Positions 1-12,095 of a stretch of DNA of 64,000 nucleotides are shown here, one piece after another; within the stretch, counting starts at the first letter, position 1, and every line of letters starts with the position of its first letter. The DNA is from Rhyacichthys aspro. Taxonomy: Eukaryota > Chordata > Actinopteri > Gobiiformes > Rhyacichthyidae. The position numbers and the translations under genes were made by a program. The DNA lies in contig CM072156.1 of NCBI GenBank assembly GCA_036850595.1, positions 2,980,030-3,044,029 of the forward strand, written 5' to 3'. The notes under the pieces were generated by a model, which was not told where the DNA came from, searched no databases, and saw only the letters and a list, made by a program, of their open reading frames with translations.

Positions 1-662
1 TAACAGTTTTAGCCAGACCTCAGAGTCATCTTATTAAAGTTTGGATGTTTAAAGTAAGGTGTATTGTGTAGTTTAATGACTTTTTGGTGACATCTGGTGG
101 TAAAATTCAGACTCAAACCCCTCTTTTGAGCATGTGAACAGCTATGGTAGACTTATGCTGTTGTGTTGTGTAAGAACAAATCCAGTGGAAATAGGTTTTA
201 ATGGCTGTTTCACAAAAAAGGCACAGACTTCTATAGATATTACAGATAAAAACAAACAGCTGCAGATGGTTCTACAGCTTCTGTCTCTGTTGGAATCACA
301 AATCTCTGTCGTAAACAAATGTATGAGGCTTTACTTAGAGACTGCTCTTAGGAAATTATTAATTACATATTATATAGCATTACATAGCACTCACCACCAT
401 CACTACTATCCAATATAGGCTTTATAAAGTGAAATATAGTACATACAAATCTGTTTTTGTGATGAATTAACATCATTGTGGTGCTTTTGTCTTAGAAAGT
501 TAATGAAGTTGAAGTTATTGAGTCATTTAGAGGTTGTAAATGAAGTATATACATTACATGAATCTGTATAGACACAGTGTGGAGGTCTAATAAGTTGGAT
601 TTTCTGTGTGAAACAAAGTAAAGAAAGAGTTTGTTCCCTGATGTGGGCTCTGATGTGTCCAG
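1..662 (+). other. WDR31 intron, partial
   Basis: AT-rich sequence up to the acceptor before 663. I see no exon, RNA gene or clear repeat in it. Confidence 0.6.
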
Positions 663-737
663 GCCGTGGTGGTGTACGACTGGACCCAGGGCCGGATGTG
701 TCAGTCCTTTCAGGGTCACACTCGGGAGGTCACCAAG
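663..737 (+). CDS. wdr31: WDR31 exon (first in window)
   Basis: Encodes AVVVYDWTQGRM...GHTREVTK, the end of one WD blade. The acceptor is tgtgtccag before 663 and the donor is gtaacg at 738. It is 25 whole codons, phase 0 on both sides, so the preceding exon lies outside the window. Confidence 0.9.
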
Positions 738-3700
738 GTAACGTGTGAACAAAGTGGTAAAGATGTGCCCCGCTCGTCCCGTGAGCCGCGTTTAACGCCC
801 GTGTGTCCGTCAGGTGGTGTGTTACCCCGGCACCACGTGGATCTTCAGTGCCTCGCGGGACAAGACCGTTCTGATGTGGGACCTGAACCAGGGGGACGAG
901 CCCATCCAGGAGTTCTGTGGACACGAGCTGGTGGTGAATGGAATCGCTGTCAGTCCAGGTAAATACCCCATACACACCTGCATAGAAGGTACACATACAG
1001 CACTGTGTGAAGGTTTTAGAGTGAAGAGCTGTCAACAATATACCATTTTTATCGATTTCAGGGTTCGTACGGGTGCTTGAAATCCTTGAAAACGCTTGAG
1101 TTTTAATCTAGTGTTTTCAAGGTTTGGATAAAGTGCTTGAAAGTGCTTTAAATTTTGATTGTTTCGCTAATAAAATAATAATAATAATTCACAATTTTAG
1201 TAATTTTCTTCTGACAAAAAAAAATTAAGCCTTCTGTAAAAAGTGACCAAACTTAAAGGGACACTTCATCAAATAAATTTATTAAATCTTTTTGATCACA
1301 CAAGTTTAATTGTGCCTTGTCTGTGCTCCAAAGTATTCAACAATTTAAACAATTTAAGTCTTTTTTATATCACAATGGATTTAAATCAGAAAAACTACGT
1401 CAAAACTATGTCAACATGTAATTTACGGCAGTTATAAGGTGCTTGAAAAACATGAAAACGCACCTTGAAAGTGCTTGAAAAGTGCTGGAATTTGAACTTT
1501 TGTGCGTAGTTTACAAAATGGAAAAGTGAGCGAAGAGACGAAAACCTTCAATTTCTATTTTATTTTTGTGTTCTTTCTGTCAAACCCAATTACAGCACAT
1601 TCATACAGTTTGGCTCAGACTTGAATCATTTCATCACTACTCATTTTGCATTTCTTAATCTGCACTGAAACCTTTTTTTTTTGTTTTTGACAGATGGGAG
1701 AAAACTGTGCAGTGGTTCCCGTGACAACTGGATGTGTCTGTGGGACATCGAATCTGCAAAATGTGAACAACGCCATAACATTTCCAGAAACCTGGTGAGA
1801 GAAATAGACCGTGCTTTTGTGCTTTTACACTTTTTGGTACAAAAGCTTGTTGGATCATTTCAGGTTGTAAACAAAAGCTTGAGCGTTTCTCCCAGGCTTT
1901 ACCTCCTGTGTTGTGTGTGTCCAGGTGACTCATGTTTGCTGGGTCCCAGGCAGCTCCTCCATCGTCCAGACCTCAGAGGATAAAACCATAAGGTACTGGT
2001 TCCTCTCTCTAGAGCTGGACATCTGGATAAAGCTTATGCAAAACGTTACATGAAAATGACATAATCATACACAGTTGTTTCTAACCAACAAACCAAACTA
2101 AACCCCAGGAAGGCATTTAGTCCTGGGGCCAAATGTTTTATATGGCCCTTCAGTGCATTTGGTAGGAACTATCTTTGGGCCTTTTCGAAAGGTACTGAAC
2201 TATTCTAAAGATCCTAAAGATATGTTATAGGGAACAACAGGTTTTAGTTGGATTTGAACAGGTCTTAGCTGAATTTGAACAGGTTTTATATGGACTTAAA
2301 CAGGTTTTAGTTGGATTTGAACAGATATTTATTGGATTTGAACAGATATTTATTGGATTTGAACAGATTTTATTTGGATTTTAACAGGTTTTAGTTGGAT
2401 TTTAACAGGTTTTATTTGGATTTGAACAGGTTTTAGTTGGATTTTAGCAGGTTTTATTTGGATTTGAACAGATATTTATTGGATTTGAACAGATTTTATT
2501 TGGATTTGAACAGGTTTTAGTTGGATTTTAGCAGGTTTTATTTGGACTTCAACAGATATTTATTGGATTTGAACAGGTTTTATTTTGATTTGAACATGTT
2601 TTATTTGGATTTGAACATGTTTTATTTTGATTTGTGTGGGTTTTATTTGGATTTTAACATTTTTCAATTGGATTTGTCACAGTCTTCGGCTCCTCAAATG
2701 ATTCTTATTTACTTCTGTGGCCCCTCTTTTAGTTTGACACCTCTGGTCTACATTGAATTAAATATAATAACACCAGAAGATACCACAACAACAAAAGCAG
2801 CAGTATTTCCCATTAAATAAACACACGTTATAATCACTATATTCAGTTCTACTCACATAAAGTAGTCCATTAGCACTCCTTATTCTATCTGTATAATGTG
2901 TATATTGGAGCCATCACAGTCTTTGATGAGGAAGCAAAGGTCCTAAAACCATGTGTGTATTAGTCTCTGGGTCAGTTATGTGGTGCTATTTGTTTTTATG
3001 TGGTTTTCGTGTTTTTTTCATGTTGTACTATGTGTGAACTCAGTCTGGAGAAGTGTTTGTTCTCAGAGAAGCAGTTTACAGCCACAAATGAGCAAAAAGT
3101 ATTTTAAAATACAAGTGAATATCCATTTAGCATGATTTTTTTGGAATAAATAGCATTATTTTCCCACCTGCACAACATGAGCCATGGATAGTTTAATGTT
3201 CTGTAAGAAATCTGTATGATGTACTTCTAAACACATTCTGTTTTGTTAATCTGGACAGTTCTACAGACAGAAAATACCCCGACCAAACACAAATACCACA
3301 TATAATCCTATTTTGGGAAATCCTGGCTGTGTGTGTTTGCTTTTGTTTGTTTTAACAATGATAAAGATCAAGGTATTTGACTCTTGTTGAGGAAGAAGAG
3401 GTTGTTCATTGATCAAGTTTAGATTAAAATGTGTTTTAATAGTATTTAATAGTCGTATTCATTTGAACCGATACTTCCAAACCCTCAGAACTCTGCACAT
3501 TACATAAATGTAATTAATGATGCAGTGAAACAGCAGAAATGAAGGCCTACTTAGAGAGAGGAAAAGAGGACAAACTTTCTCCAGCTGAGCTCAGAAGTTT
3601 ATCTGAGGTCAGGTCATGTCTCTGTTGGCCCTGACTCTGAGGTCAGGACTCGACCTCACCTCCATCTGCTTAGGAAACTTTTTAACTCTCAGTCTGAATG

Positions 3701-6700
3701 ACTTTCTGTAGATGAATAGAAAAGAATGCTTTGGAACCCATTTTCTGAATAGATAAAAGATATACAGGCATTTTCCAGATACGTGAATAAAATCTGTTGA
3801 AATGCAATTAAAAACAGTTGAAATCAGACTAAAAACTGTCAATACTAAAACTTCTATACTAATTTAACCACAAAACCAGTCAGATCCACTACCTTCCTCC
3901 GTCCAAAACTGGTTTAAATCCAATTAAAGCCTGTTGAAATCAGACTAAAACCTGTTAAAATCCATCTAAAACCTGTTGAAATCCATCTAAAACCTGTGTA
4001 ACTCCATCTAAAACCTGTTTGAATCCAACTACAACCAGTTCAGATCCATCTAAAACCTGTTCAAATCTGACTTAAAGCTGTTGAAATCTGACTAAAACTT
4101 GTTGAAATCTGACTAAAACCTGCTCAAATCCATCTAAAACCTGTTCAAATCTGACTAAAACTTGTTCAAATCCATCTACAACCTGTTGAATTCCATCTAA
4201 AATGTGTTAAAATCAATCTAAAACTTGTTCAAATCCGACCACAACCAGTTGAAATCCATCTAAAACCTGTTGAAATCTGACTAAAACCTGTTGAAATCTG
4301 ACTAAAACCTGTTGAAATCCATCTAAAATGTGTTAAAATCAATCTAAAACTTGTTCAAATCCGACCACAACCAGTTGAAATCCATCTAAAACCTGTTGAA
4401 ATCTGACTAAAACCTGTTGAAATCTGACTAAAACCTGTTGAAATCTGACTAAAACCTGTTGAAATCCATCTAAAACCAGTTCAAATCCATCTAAAACCAG
4501 TTCAAAACCATCTAAAACCTGTTGAAATCCATCTAAAACCTGCTCAAATCCATCTAAAACCTGTTCAAATCTGACTAAAACTTGTTCAAATCCATCTACA
4601 ACCTGTTGAATTCCATCTAAAATGTGTTAAAATCCATCTAAAACTTGTTCAAATCCGACCACAACCAGTTCAAATCCATCTAAAACCTGTTGAAATCCAT
4701 CTAAAACCTGTTGAAATCCATCTAAAGCCTGTTGAAATCCATCTAAAACCTGTTCAAATCCATCTAAAACCTGTTGAAATCCATCTAAAACCTGTCAAAA
4801 TCCATCTAAAGCCTGTTTAAATCCATCTAAAGCCTGTTTAAATCCATCTAAAACCAGTTCAAATCCATCTAAAACCTGTTCAGATCCATCTAAACCCTGA
4901 TCTTAAATGTTATGTTAAATGTTTTCTGCTGCCGTGCTCTCAGGGTGTGGGACAGTCGAGCGTGGCAGGTCACCAACACGTTCCCGGCCAAACAGTACAT
5001 CCAGACTCACTGCGACGTGTCTCCGAACGGGAACTACCTGGTGTCCAGCAGCAACGGGTTCGGAGGACAGGGCTGTGAGGCCACGGTGAGACTCGGGGAC
5101 AACACCTGAGGCTAGGTCCAGACTCTGGGTTCAGCGCTGATCAGTCTACTTTACTCGGCTTTTTATGATGTCAGACTTAAATAGTGGCTTATAAAAACTC
5201 AACAGAAGACATTTTAATTTGTGTAGTTTAAGACTGTAAAGCAGAAAGGCAATTTGTAAAAAAGGTCTTTGATAAAGCCCTGATTAAGACCTAGCTTGCT
5301 TTTAAAATAGAATTTAGCCACTGCAATAAAGTGTTTTTTATTATCCAATTTGTCCAAGATTTCCAGGTTAGTCTTCTGTTTAAAAGTATTGTTTTCACTA
5401 ATTTACAAGAGAAAACTTCAGCATTTAGTGAAACTCAGGCTTGACTCAGGCATGTATTAACTCATTTAACTCAACCAAGTAAAATACAGTAAAGCCATTC
5501 AGTAAAATCAGCCACTGACTCAAACATAACCTCCAGTTGGGATGGAGACTAGTGGATAAAAGGGGAACTGCAGACGGACTGGGACAGATACGTTATTGAA
5601 ACCATGAGGATTTAAACTAGCACAAGTTTCCTCTATTTTTCATTTAAGCCTTAGATCCTAAAACAAGATGGTAGTGTACATGAAAAAATGAGAAAAGACA
5701 AAGAAAAAATATCATGAAGTAATAGTTTAGCATTAATAGCTAAAGCTTAAAAAGTGTATGGATGAAAAACGTTAGAAGTTTCCATTTTATTTTGAAATGT
5801 AGAAACCAGAAAGTGGCTGAGGAGAGACCAAGCTGAAATAGAAAAAATGAAAGCACTGATAACTTAAAATATTAAATGAGACGCATAAAACTCAATTTTT
5901 TCCTAATTTTGTCTCATTTCAGATCAATGTTATCACACTTATAGTATTGACATAGTCTGAATCTAACACAAATGTCAACGTCTGAAACTATTTTGTGACT
6001 AAATGATATCTGACAAAACAACAGCTACGTTCACTCTTCAGCAGCTGGTCTTTAATATTAATGTGACTCTCCTCCATCCTTCTGCCTCTGTTTAATAAGA
6101 GTCTTTAATGCGTACGCTCCTCTCGGTGTGTGTTTATCAGCTGTGGGACCTGCGGCAGCCCGGGTGTAAGGTGGTGGAGTACAGGGGGCACCTCCAGACC
6201 ACGGCCTGCTGCGTGTTTCTGCCCACGGCTCCCGGAGACCCCCCTCAGGTCGCAACATCGTCCCACGACAGCTCCGTCAAGATCTGGGACCAGAACAGCG
6301 CAGGTAACACGCTCCAGAGGCGAAAAATTAAATATACCTTCAGTTTATATAATCGTTATTTATCCTACTCATGGATAGATTAAATAGACAAAATGTGAAG
6401 GTATTTATATTATATGGACTAATCAGATGTTCTTTTATATTCTTTAATACTTTTATTTGATTAAATTGCAGTCTGATGTTGTGTTGAAAGATTTTTTAAA
6501 GAAATGCGAAGGTAATAGTGATTTTTGATCTCATATCTATTAATGTGACTCTTTTGAATTTTAAAAAGACAAATAGGGCTTCAAAATGACTCCACAGTTT
6601 CCATTTTTTGGCTGCTCTGGCAAAATGCACAGTTATGGACAAAAGGAGCAGAAAATAAATAATTTATACTTTTATTTCATTTCTAGGTCTTTTAAAAATG

Positions 6701-7578
6701 TGAATCTTGAGAACCACATTTGTCTTCATTTTACCCAATTTATACACTAAGATCAAATAAAACATGTCTTAAAATATCTGCATGCTTTATCAATTCCAGG
6801 GATGAAACAAACAGAATTTAAAAAAAAAATCAATTTTCATTTTTTTTTTCTTCAGAGACATGTCAATTTTTATACAAATATTTTGAATTTTTTTTTTAAT
6901 AATAGTTTCCTGACTCTTGTTTTACATGATCTTTTTTTTTAAATTAGACTTTTTTTCCTAGGTCACAGGAGAAATTAAAACTTTCTGATTAGCAATTACC
7001 ATACAGTACATAATATCAGGAAACTGTAAAAATAAACTGTATATATATAACTAATGCACAGTGTTCAAACGTATTTACTACACTCTTTTAGATTATTTTA
7101 ATTAATTTAAAAGACAGCTTTAAATTACTAAATAAAACTTGACATAAGCTGTGGACACTCATACTAAATGCTAAAATATTACACATTTATTGCAGTAAAA
7201 ATATTAAAAACATTAAAATTAGTCAACTTTCCTTAATAAATAATTACTACAGACACATCTCCCAGTTTTTCATATAATAATATTTTGTGGGCAGATAGAT
7301 TTAAAATGAAATGACATTAAATACTTTCTACTCACTGTATTTTCTCCAGTTTAACTTCTACTAATCTGTCTTCTGTTCCAGTGTGTTTGGGGACCCTCTC
7401 TCTGGACGGGGCCGGTCCCCTGGTGTCCCTCGCTCCCAGTGACCCGGTCAATCTCATCTGCGCCAGTTTTAACTCGGGTCTTCATCACGTCCAGCTGGGC
7501 CCGGGTCCGAACCAGGCTCACGGCTCCGGAGCCTCTACGGGAGCTGGACTGGACATTAAAGTCATCGCCCGCTTTTGA
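663..7578 (+). CDS. wdr31: WD repeat-containing protein 31, 3' seven coding exons (5' partial)
   Basis: Coding exons are 663-737, 814-958, 1694-1794, 1925-1992, 4944-5085, 6141-6303 and 7382-7578 (stop TGA 7576-7578). All junctions are GT-AG and phases are consistent, giving 296 residues. WD40 blades are visible: IFSASRDKTVLMWDL, LCSGSRDNWMCLWDI, QTSEDKTIRVWDS, SSNGFGGQGCEATLWDL and VATSSHDSSVKIWDQ, ending with CASFNSGLHHVQL. The FPAKQYIQTHCDVSPNG and SNGFGGQGCEAT stretches closely resemble recalled human WDR31 (about 367 aa), so roughly 70 N-terminal residues are upstream of the window. From the literature, WDR31 is a beta-propeller protein linked with ELMOD proteins to intraflagellar transport and BBSome trafficking. 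The fourth visible intron (1993-4943) holds two minisatellite arrays in opposite orientation. Confidence in the family is high; the exact orthology is by recall. Confidence 0.93.
814..958 (+). CDS. wdr31: WDR31 exon
   Basis: Encodes VVCYPGTTWIFSASRDKTVL through GIAVSP, with the WD signature SASRDKTVLMWDL. Donor gtaaat; ends in phase 1, and the split codon forms Asp with the next exon. Confidence 0.93.
1061..1500 (+). mobile_element. MITE-like interspersed repeat with GTGCTTGAA motif
   Basis: The segment starts CAGGGTTCGTACGGGTGCTT and carries repeated gtgcttgaaa / gaaaacgc motifs at both ends (1073-1150 and 1438-1500). This resembles a non-autonomous DNA transposon type I recall as common in fish genomes. 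No transposase is present and the right end is degenerate. It lies in the WDR31 intron between 958 and 1694. Confidence 0.55.
1694..1794 (+). CDS. wdr31: WDR31 exon
   Basis: Encodes (D)GRKLCSGSRDNWMCLWDIE and ends at SRNL. The acceptor follows a T-rich tract, ttgtttttgacag. Donor gtgaga; ends in phase 0. Confidence 0.93.
1925..1992 (+). CDS. wdr31: WDR31 exon
   Basis: Encodes VTHVCWVPGSSSIVQTSEDK then TI and a split Arg codon. Donor gtactg; ends in phase 2. Confidence 0.92.
2110..2745 (+). mobile_element. hAT-like dispersed element containing minisatellite A1
   Basis: The left flank (ggggccaaatg...atggccctt, about 2125-2160) matches the left flank of the element at 22342. The right flank (tcttcggctcct...ttgacacctctg, 2683-2745) matches the right end of the element at 33003-34108. 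The right terminus read on the minus strand starts CAGAGGTGTCAAACT, like a hAT-type terminal inverted repeat. No transposase is present. The left boundary is uncertain. Confidence 0.5.
2233..2678 (-). repeat. 21-bp minisatellite array A1 (reverse orientation)
   Basis: About 21 tandem copies close to gttttagttggatttgaacag, the reverse complement of the unit found in the other five arrays. Copies vary mainly at gttttag/gttttat and ttggat/tagcag. Confidence 0.93.
3788..4903 (+). repeat. 21-bp minisatellite array A2
   Basis: Tandem copies close to aaatccatctaaaacctgttg, with degenerate copies before 3890. A distinctive variant block with aaaatgtgttaaaatc recurs at 4201, 4327 and 4621, offsets of 126 and 294 bases (6 and 14 units). 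This indicates block duplication. The array ends about 40 bases before a WDR31 exon. Confidence 0.95.
4944..5085 (+). CDS. wdr31: WDR31 exon
   Basis: Encodes (R)VWDSRAWQVTNTFPAKQYIQ through SNGFGGQGCEAT, the most recognisable WDR31 stretch. The acceptor ctgccgtgctctcag lies only about 40 bases past the end of a long minisatellite. Donor gtgaga; ends in phase 0. Confidence 0.94.
5086..6140 (+). other. WDR31 intron
   Basis: AT-rich, no recognisable repeat or RNA gene. Confidence 0.6.
6141..6303 (+). CDS. wdr31: WDR31 exon
   Basis: Encodes LWDLRQPGCKVVEYRGHLQT through ATSSHDSSVKIWDQNSA, completing one WD blade and forming the next. It is markedly GC-richer than its introns. Donor gtaaca; ends in phase 1. 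Confidence 0.94.
6304..7381 (+). other. WDR31 last intron
   Basis: Very AT-rich with homopolymer T and A runs (for example 6819-6850 and 6885-6950). No gene is seen. Confidence 0.6.
7382..7578 (+). CDS. wdr31: WDR31 terminal coding exon
   Basis: Encodes (V)CLGTLSLDGAGPLVSLAPSD, CASFNSGLHHVQL and a C-terminal VIARF followed by TGA. The acceptor is tctgttccag. A Gly/Ser/Ala-rich insert (about residues GPGPNQAHGSGASTGAG) lies before the C-terminus. Confidence 0.93.
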
Positions 7579-7826
7579 CAAAACTGGATTTGAACTCACC
7601 AGGCCTTTTATGGGACTCCACTGTGGACAAAACGAAGGGCTACAGTGCTCTACATTTACTAATCCTGGAATGTACCGCCTGGTTTCCTCTGGAGTGAAAC
7701 GGTTTGGTTCAGTTTCCACTAAAGAGGCTTGTATTTCCACTTTATTCACATCTTTATGAACATTAAATTCATAAAGATGCACTACTTTTGTACTTTTTCA
7801 GGCCTTTTCTTCTAAAATACAGCTGA

Positions 7827-7832
7827 AATAAA
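7827..7832 (+). terminator. Candidate WDR31 polyadenylation signal
   Basis: AATAAA about 250 bases after the stop codon. Further AATAAA copies downstream (for example near 9421 and 9595) could serve longer transcripts. Confidence 0.45.
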
Positions 7833-10671
7833 CAGAATATAAGGGAAATTCATGACGGTACGCAGCTCGATGGGAACGTTTTTACTGAGTCTAGGAACAG
7901 CTACAACAAAAATAACAACCGTGAGTCCATATATTGCTTTAAAAACAAACAAGAGATCAATTCTGAACCAAACTGGAGGAAGAACAGGACTGGAGTGATT
8001 GTGTGAGAACAGAGGAGCAACAGCAGCATTTTGCACAAGTTGGATTCGAGAGACACAAAACGGGCTAAAAGTGAAGATGAAAACAGTAAATGCAACGCTT
8101 TAATTCACGAAGCAGGAGCCGTACGACACCGGAAACAGCTGTTCATAAAAATCCAAAAGAAAACAAGTTCAATGTTAGACTTTTTCTTCTTAAACAAAGC
8201 TAACAATTATTAATTATCACAACAAGAAGACAGAATTCATTTGGGGAAAGATCACGTCGACCAAACAAGAAGCAAGGGCTGGATTGTGATTGGTTATTTC
8301 AGTGACGAGGGCGGGGCTAACTTATTAAATTCTGTGATTGGTTCCTTGTCAATGTCAATCAACTTCTTTAACTATTATACACTACTTTAGCTGGGCTTCA
8401 TTCACTGCTTGACACAGTAACAACATTACTGCAGCTGAACTAAAGCCAAGCTGTGGATTTTGAGATGTTTTTTACTAAAATACACATCATTTATACATTT
8501 ATTAAATATTAAGTAGGATTAGCTGAGTCTATGTTCAGTGAGAAAGAAAGAAAGTGACAGTATAAGCCCACTTTGGTATGAATTATGCTTACGGTATTGA
8601 AAAAAGAACTGCAATACAGACTGACAACTGATATAGAAGAACTTACAAACAACACATTAAGACTTTTAAAGTGTTAATATGGAGCTAGATCAATAGATTG
8701 TAGCTTTTAAACCAGCTTTAATCTGTTTGTGCTCGTGAAATAACATTGAAACGTGAAAACTGAACACACAAATAGACAGTTTGGAGTATTTCTAGGTCAG
8801 AAAAACACTGTTATGATCAGAAAAAAGTTATAAAGGCTTTGTTTAGATCAAAACTGTTTAAGTAAGGTACTAGCATGTTCTACTATTAAATATATTTTGA
8901 TTCCCAGAGTAAGACAGTACTTCTTTTAGTAAAATAAAAACTCACCTGTACTGACCTGACCCGCTCCAGTGGAAATGAGGCTTAGAAACTAGAATTTTTT
9001 TAAGGAAAACCCATTTACTGTAGTTCACTTTGCTCAGAATTGTGCTTTTTGGGGACATTTTGGAGCCCTTTTGGTGATGGAAACTTACCCGAACCTGAAC
9101 TGTGCTGCTCCAGTGGAAACAAAGCTGTGGAGAAACAGGTTAAATTCTGTTGAACTGAGGAGTTTTCTTTACGTGAAACTAATGAAAGTGCTGCCTTCTT
9201 TGACCAAGTCTGAAAAATGGAGGATAACTGTGGAGCTCGGAGCTACTTTTGAGGTGTTTAGAGGCAGTAAAGCACTAAAGGGATAGAAAAATGAGAAAGT
9301 GTTTTTAAAAAAAGGGAATGTAGTGAGGTTTTGACGAGCACTTTGTGAAATAACTTGTGATACGTACTGAGAATGTAGTTTATAACATTAACTTGCACCG
9401 AAATATGGACAGAATTGTGTAATAAAAAGTTTTTGTAGATTTTTAAACATTTTTAAAGCGACAGATCCTTGTATTTTTAATGCTTTTCATAGCCGACTTG
9501 TGCTAATGCTAAATGTTTAAATGTCTCTGTCACTATGCAATGTAATTACCAGAGTAATTACTTTTTAATAAAATATGAAAATGGGGTTTTGTTGAAATAA
9601 ATGTACCTTCTTGTCCATTTTTACAAAGCTGCTTCCTTTAAACATTCATAATATATAAATTGTGGTTGTGTTTACCTTTAATAATGTTAATTACCAAAAA
9701 AATAACATTTTGCCTGTTGCTTAAAAATGTTATAACATCCAACAAATGCTTGAATCACTCTGTAACCTTATGTTTCTTTGCATTAGTTTGATCACATTAA
9801 TGTATGCAGCTTTTATAAATAATTTTAATCAATAATCCGCTTCACTAAACACAACTTAAGATGTGGCAGCATCATTTTTATGTCATTTTTAACAAATATC
9901 ACGATATCTGTATCGCGATGATGTATAACAAAAAGAAAACTGATACGATAACGATACATACCATATATTGTCCCAACTCTAAATTGTCATATAGATGTAA
10001 ATATGTCTCCAGAATGACAGAAATACACTTTATTATTTTGTATTGTTTTCATTTATTTAAATATGGACCTCATTTTTCACTCGGTACAGTTTTTCCGACC
10101 TGTTCTGACAGCGACACACACACACAGTAGACAGACAGAACCATGTGCCGCTCACTACGTCAATACTACACATTTCCTCCAAAAAGTAGAAAAAAAAAGA
10201 GAATAATTCAACATATACAAATCATACATCATTGGCACATTATAAAAATCTGGCAACAATAGAATACAGTACTTTACGGAAATGAAATGAAACACTGGGA
10301 CAGATTTGAGCAGGTTTTGATGCGACGATGTGCAATCCTTCAAAATAAAAGTAGTACAGAACAGCTTGTGGTATACAGTGATGATAAGTGTTTTTCAGCT
10401 GGTGATAAAAAATAGTGCTAATTTCATTCTTGTTTTCACACAAAGTTAAAAAAAAGAGAGACAACAGTGGTAATCTGAGACAGCAATAGTGCACGTTTGT
10501 ACAATAAACATCAATTAGTCCTTAATTAATGGAAATACTTCTGGAAATTGGTAAAAAGTACATGATTCACTGAAGTGGCAACATACTATAAAGGTTTAGT
10601 CCACTTTAAAGTCAGTTCTAGGCATGGGACAAAAACTTCACAAGTGAAAAAGAAGTGAGAATTTAGTGAAT

Positions 10672-11010
10672 TTTGAATATTTTCTAAAGCAATATTTCAA
10701 AATGTGAGTGTAATCTGTTTATGGAATGATCAGGGATAATTTTGAGTCCCAGGATGAGATCAATTGCTCTAGAAACTTTGGAGTTTAGAAGTGCAAATGG
10801 TCTACAGTGATGGACAAATAAAAAAGGCAGAGCGTGGAGTCTAGATCACACTTAAACTCTGACAACGTGGGTTTTAATCTACATTTTAGGAGCAATAAAG
10901 TGGTCAAAGTGAGCTCCAAAATGGGTCTAATTAGTTAAATGTTACAAAAATCAAGGCACAAGACCTTTATGTACATGCACTTTTCAAATTATTCTGGCAA
11001 AAATGAGAGA
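10672..11010. repeat. Diverged direct duplication, copy 1
   Basis: Shares ordered blocks with 11812-12095: ctaaagcaatatttcaaaatg, tctacagtgatg, gtggtcaaagtgag, atcaaggca and agacctttat. Spacing differs by indels. Probably in the BRI3BP 3' UTR. Confidence 0.7.
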
Positions 11011-11811
11011 GAATATGAGTTTTGAGGCTGTGTCCGAAACCGTACACTTGCACTAAGCCATTTTGTGTTGGTGTCTGAGTCATTTCTGTCTCTAGAAATT
11101 CAAAGTTTCCAGAAAAAGTAGTCAACAGCGAAGGGTACTGGACTCAAAATAACATTGGTAACATGTCAAAGGAGTGTTAATAGAGTTAGAGAAAAGTTTG
11201 ACCTTAGTAATTATGAGGTAAATACGCAAAACAAACTGGCTTAAAGTCAAGTGATAAGGTCAGTAACACAGCCTTAACGGTCTACATTTATTTATAAAAT
11301 CAAAATAATAGTTTTTCCTCATACCATCCCAATGCTTAAAGATTAAACAATACTACAGTGATAATCTTCAAAAGTCAATCCTATAAAAAACACCAACATT
11401 CAATTCTCACAATCACATTTAGAAGGGTTGTCTATCTCTACGGTCAACAATTATTATTAAGGGAATGTAAAAAGAAAAAAAGAGCATGCATCAAAATGGA
11501 TAAACGTGCAACAGGAGTGAAGGTGAAGGAATGGTGTCTTCAATCAAAAAAATAATTGGTCACTGTGAAAACTTAAAAAACAAAAAAGTGGGAAATGTGT
11601 TCAAGCTTTTTTTTAATCTATTTACTTCAAGATACGACAGCTACATGAGACTATCTTGGTAGAAAAAGGAGATACTGATAATTCATTAACAATTCGTCAC
11701 AATTTAGTTTTATTTTTTAGGTTAGTTTTTTAATATTCACTCCACCATTACAGTTACTCAATAAAAGATGTAAAAAGCCATTCATTTATAATTTTTCAAG
11801 TCTGCTCAGGG

Positions 11812-12095
11812 AATTTTAAATATTTTTAAAGCAATATTTCAAAATGTAATCTGTTTTTGGGTCGCAATATGAGAACATCTAGAGTTTAGATAAAAGTAGA
11901 AGTGCAAGAGTAAAGAGGTCTACAGTGATGTACACATAAAAAAAGGCATAGTCTGGGAACAAAAAAAGTGGTCAAAGTGAGTCTAAAATGGGTTGAATTA
12001 ATTGGATGATACAAAAATCAAGGCACCAGACCTTTACGTAGCGATGAATCAAGAATATTTACATGCAATTTTAAAGTATAGTGGCTAAAAATCAA
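11812..12095. repeat. Diverged direct duplication, copy 2
   Basis: Second copy of the 10672-11010 segment, in the same orientation and about 1.1 kb away. Confidence 0.7.

Larger units (their letters stand above)
1993..4943 (+). other. WDR31 intron carrying two opposed minisatellite arrays
   Basis: A 2951-bp intron. Array A1 (2233-2678) is in reverse orientation and array A2 (3788-4903) in forward orientation. The stretch 2746-3780 shows nothing I can name. Confidence 0.8.

Noticed and set aside
2521..2820. 99-codon open frame
   Set aside because: It is array A1 read through, plus its right flank.
8295..8345. GC box plus CCAAT-like motifs (gattggtt, gggcggggc) as a promoter
   Set aside because: No gene follows on either strand; isolated motifs between two convergent genes.
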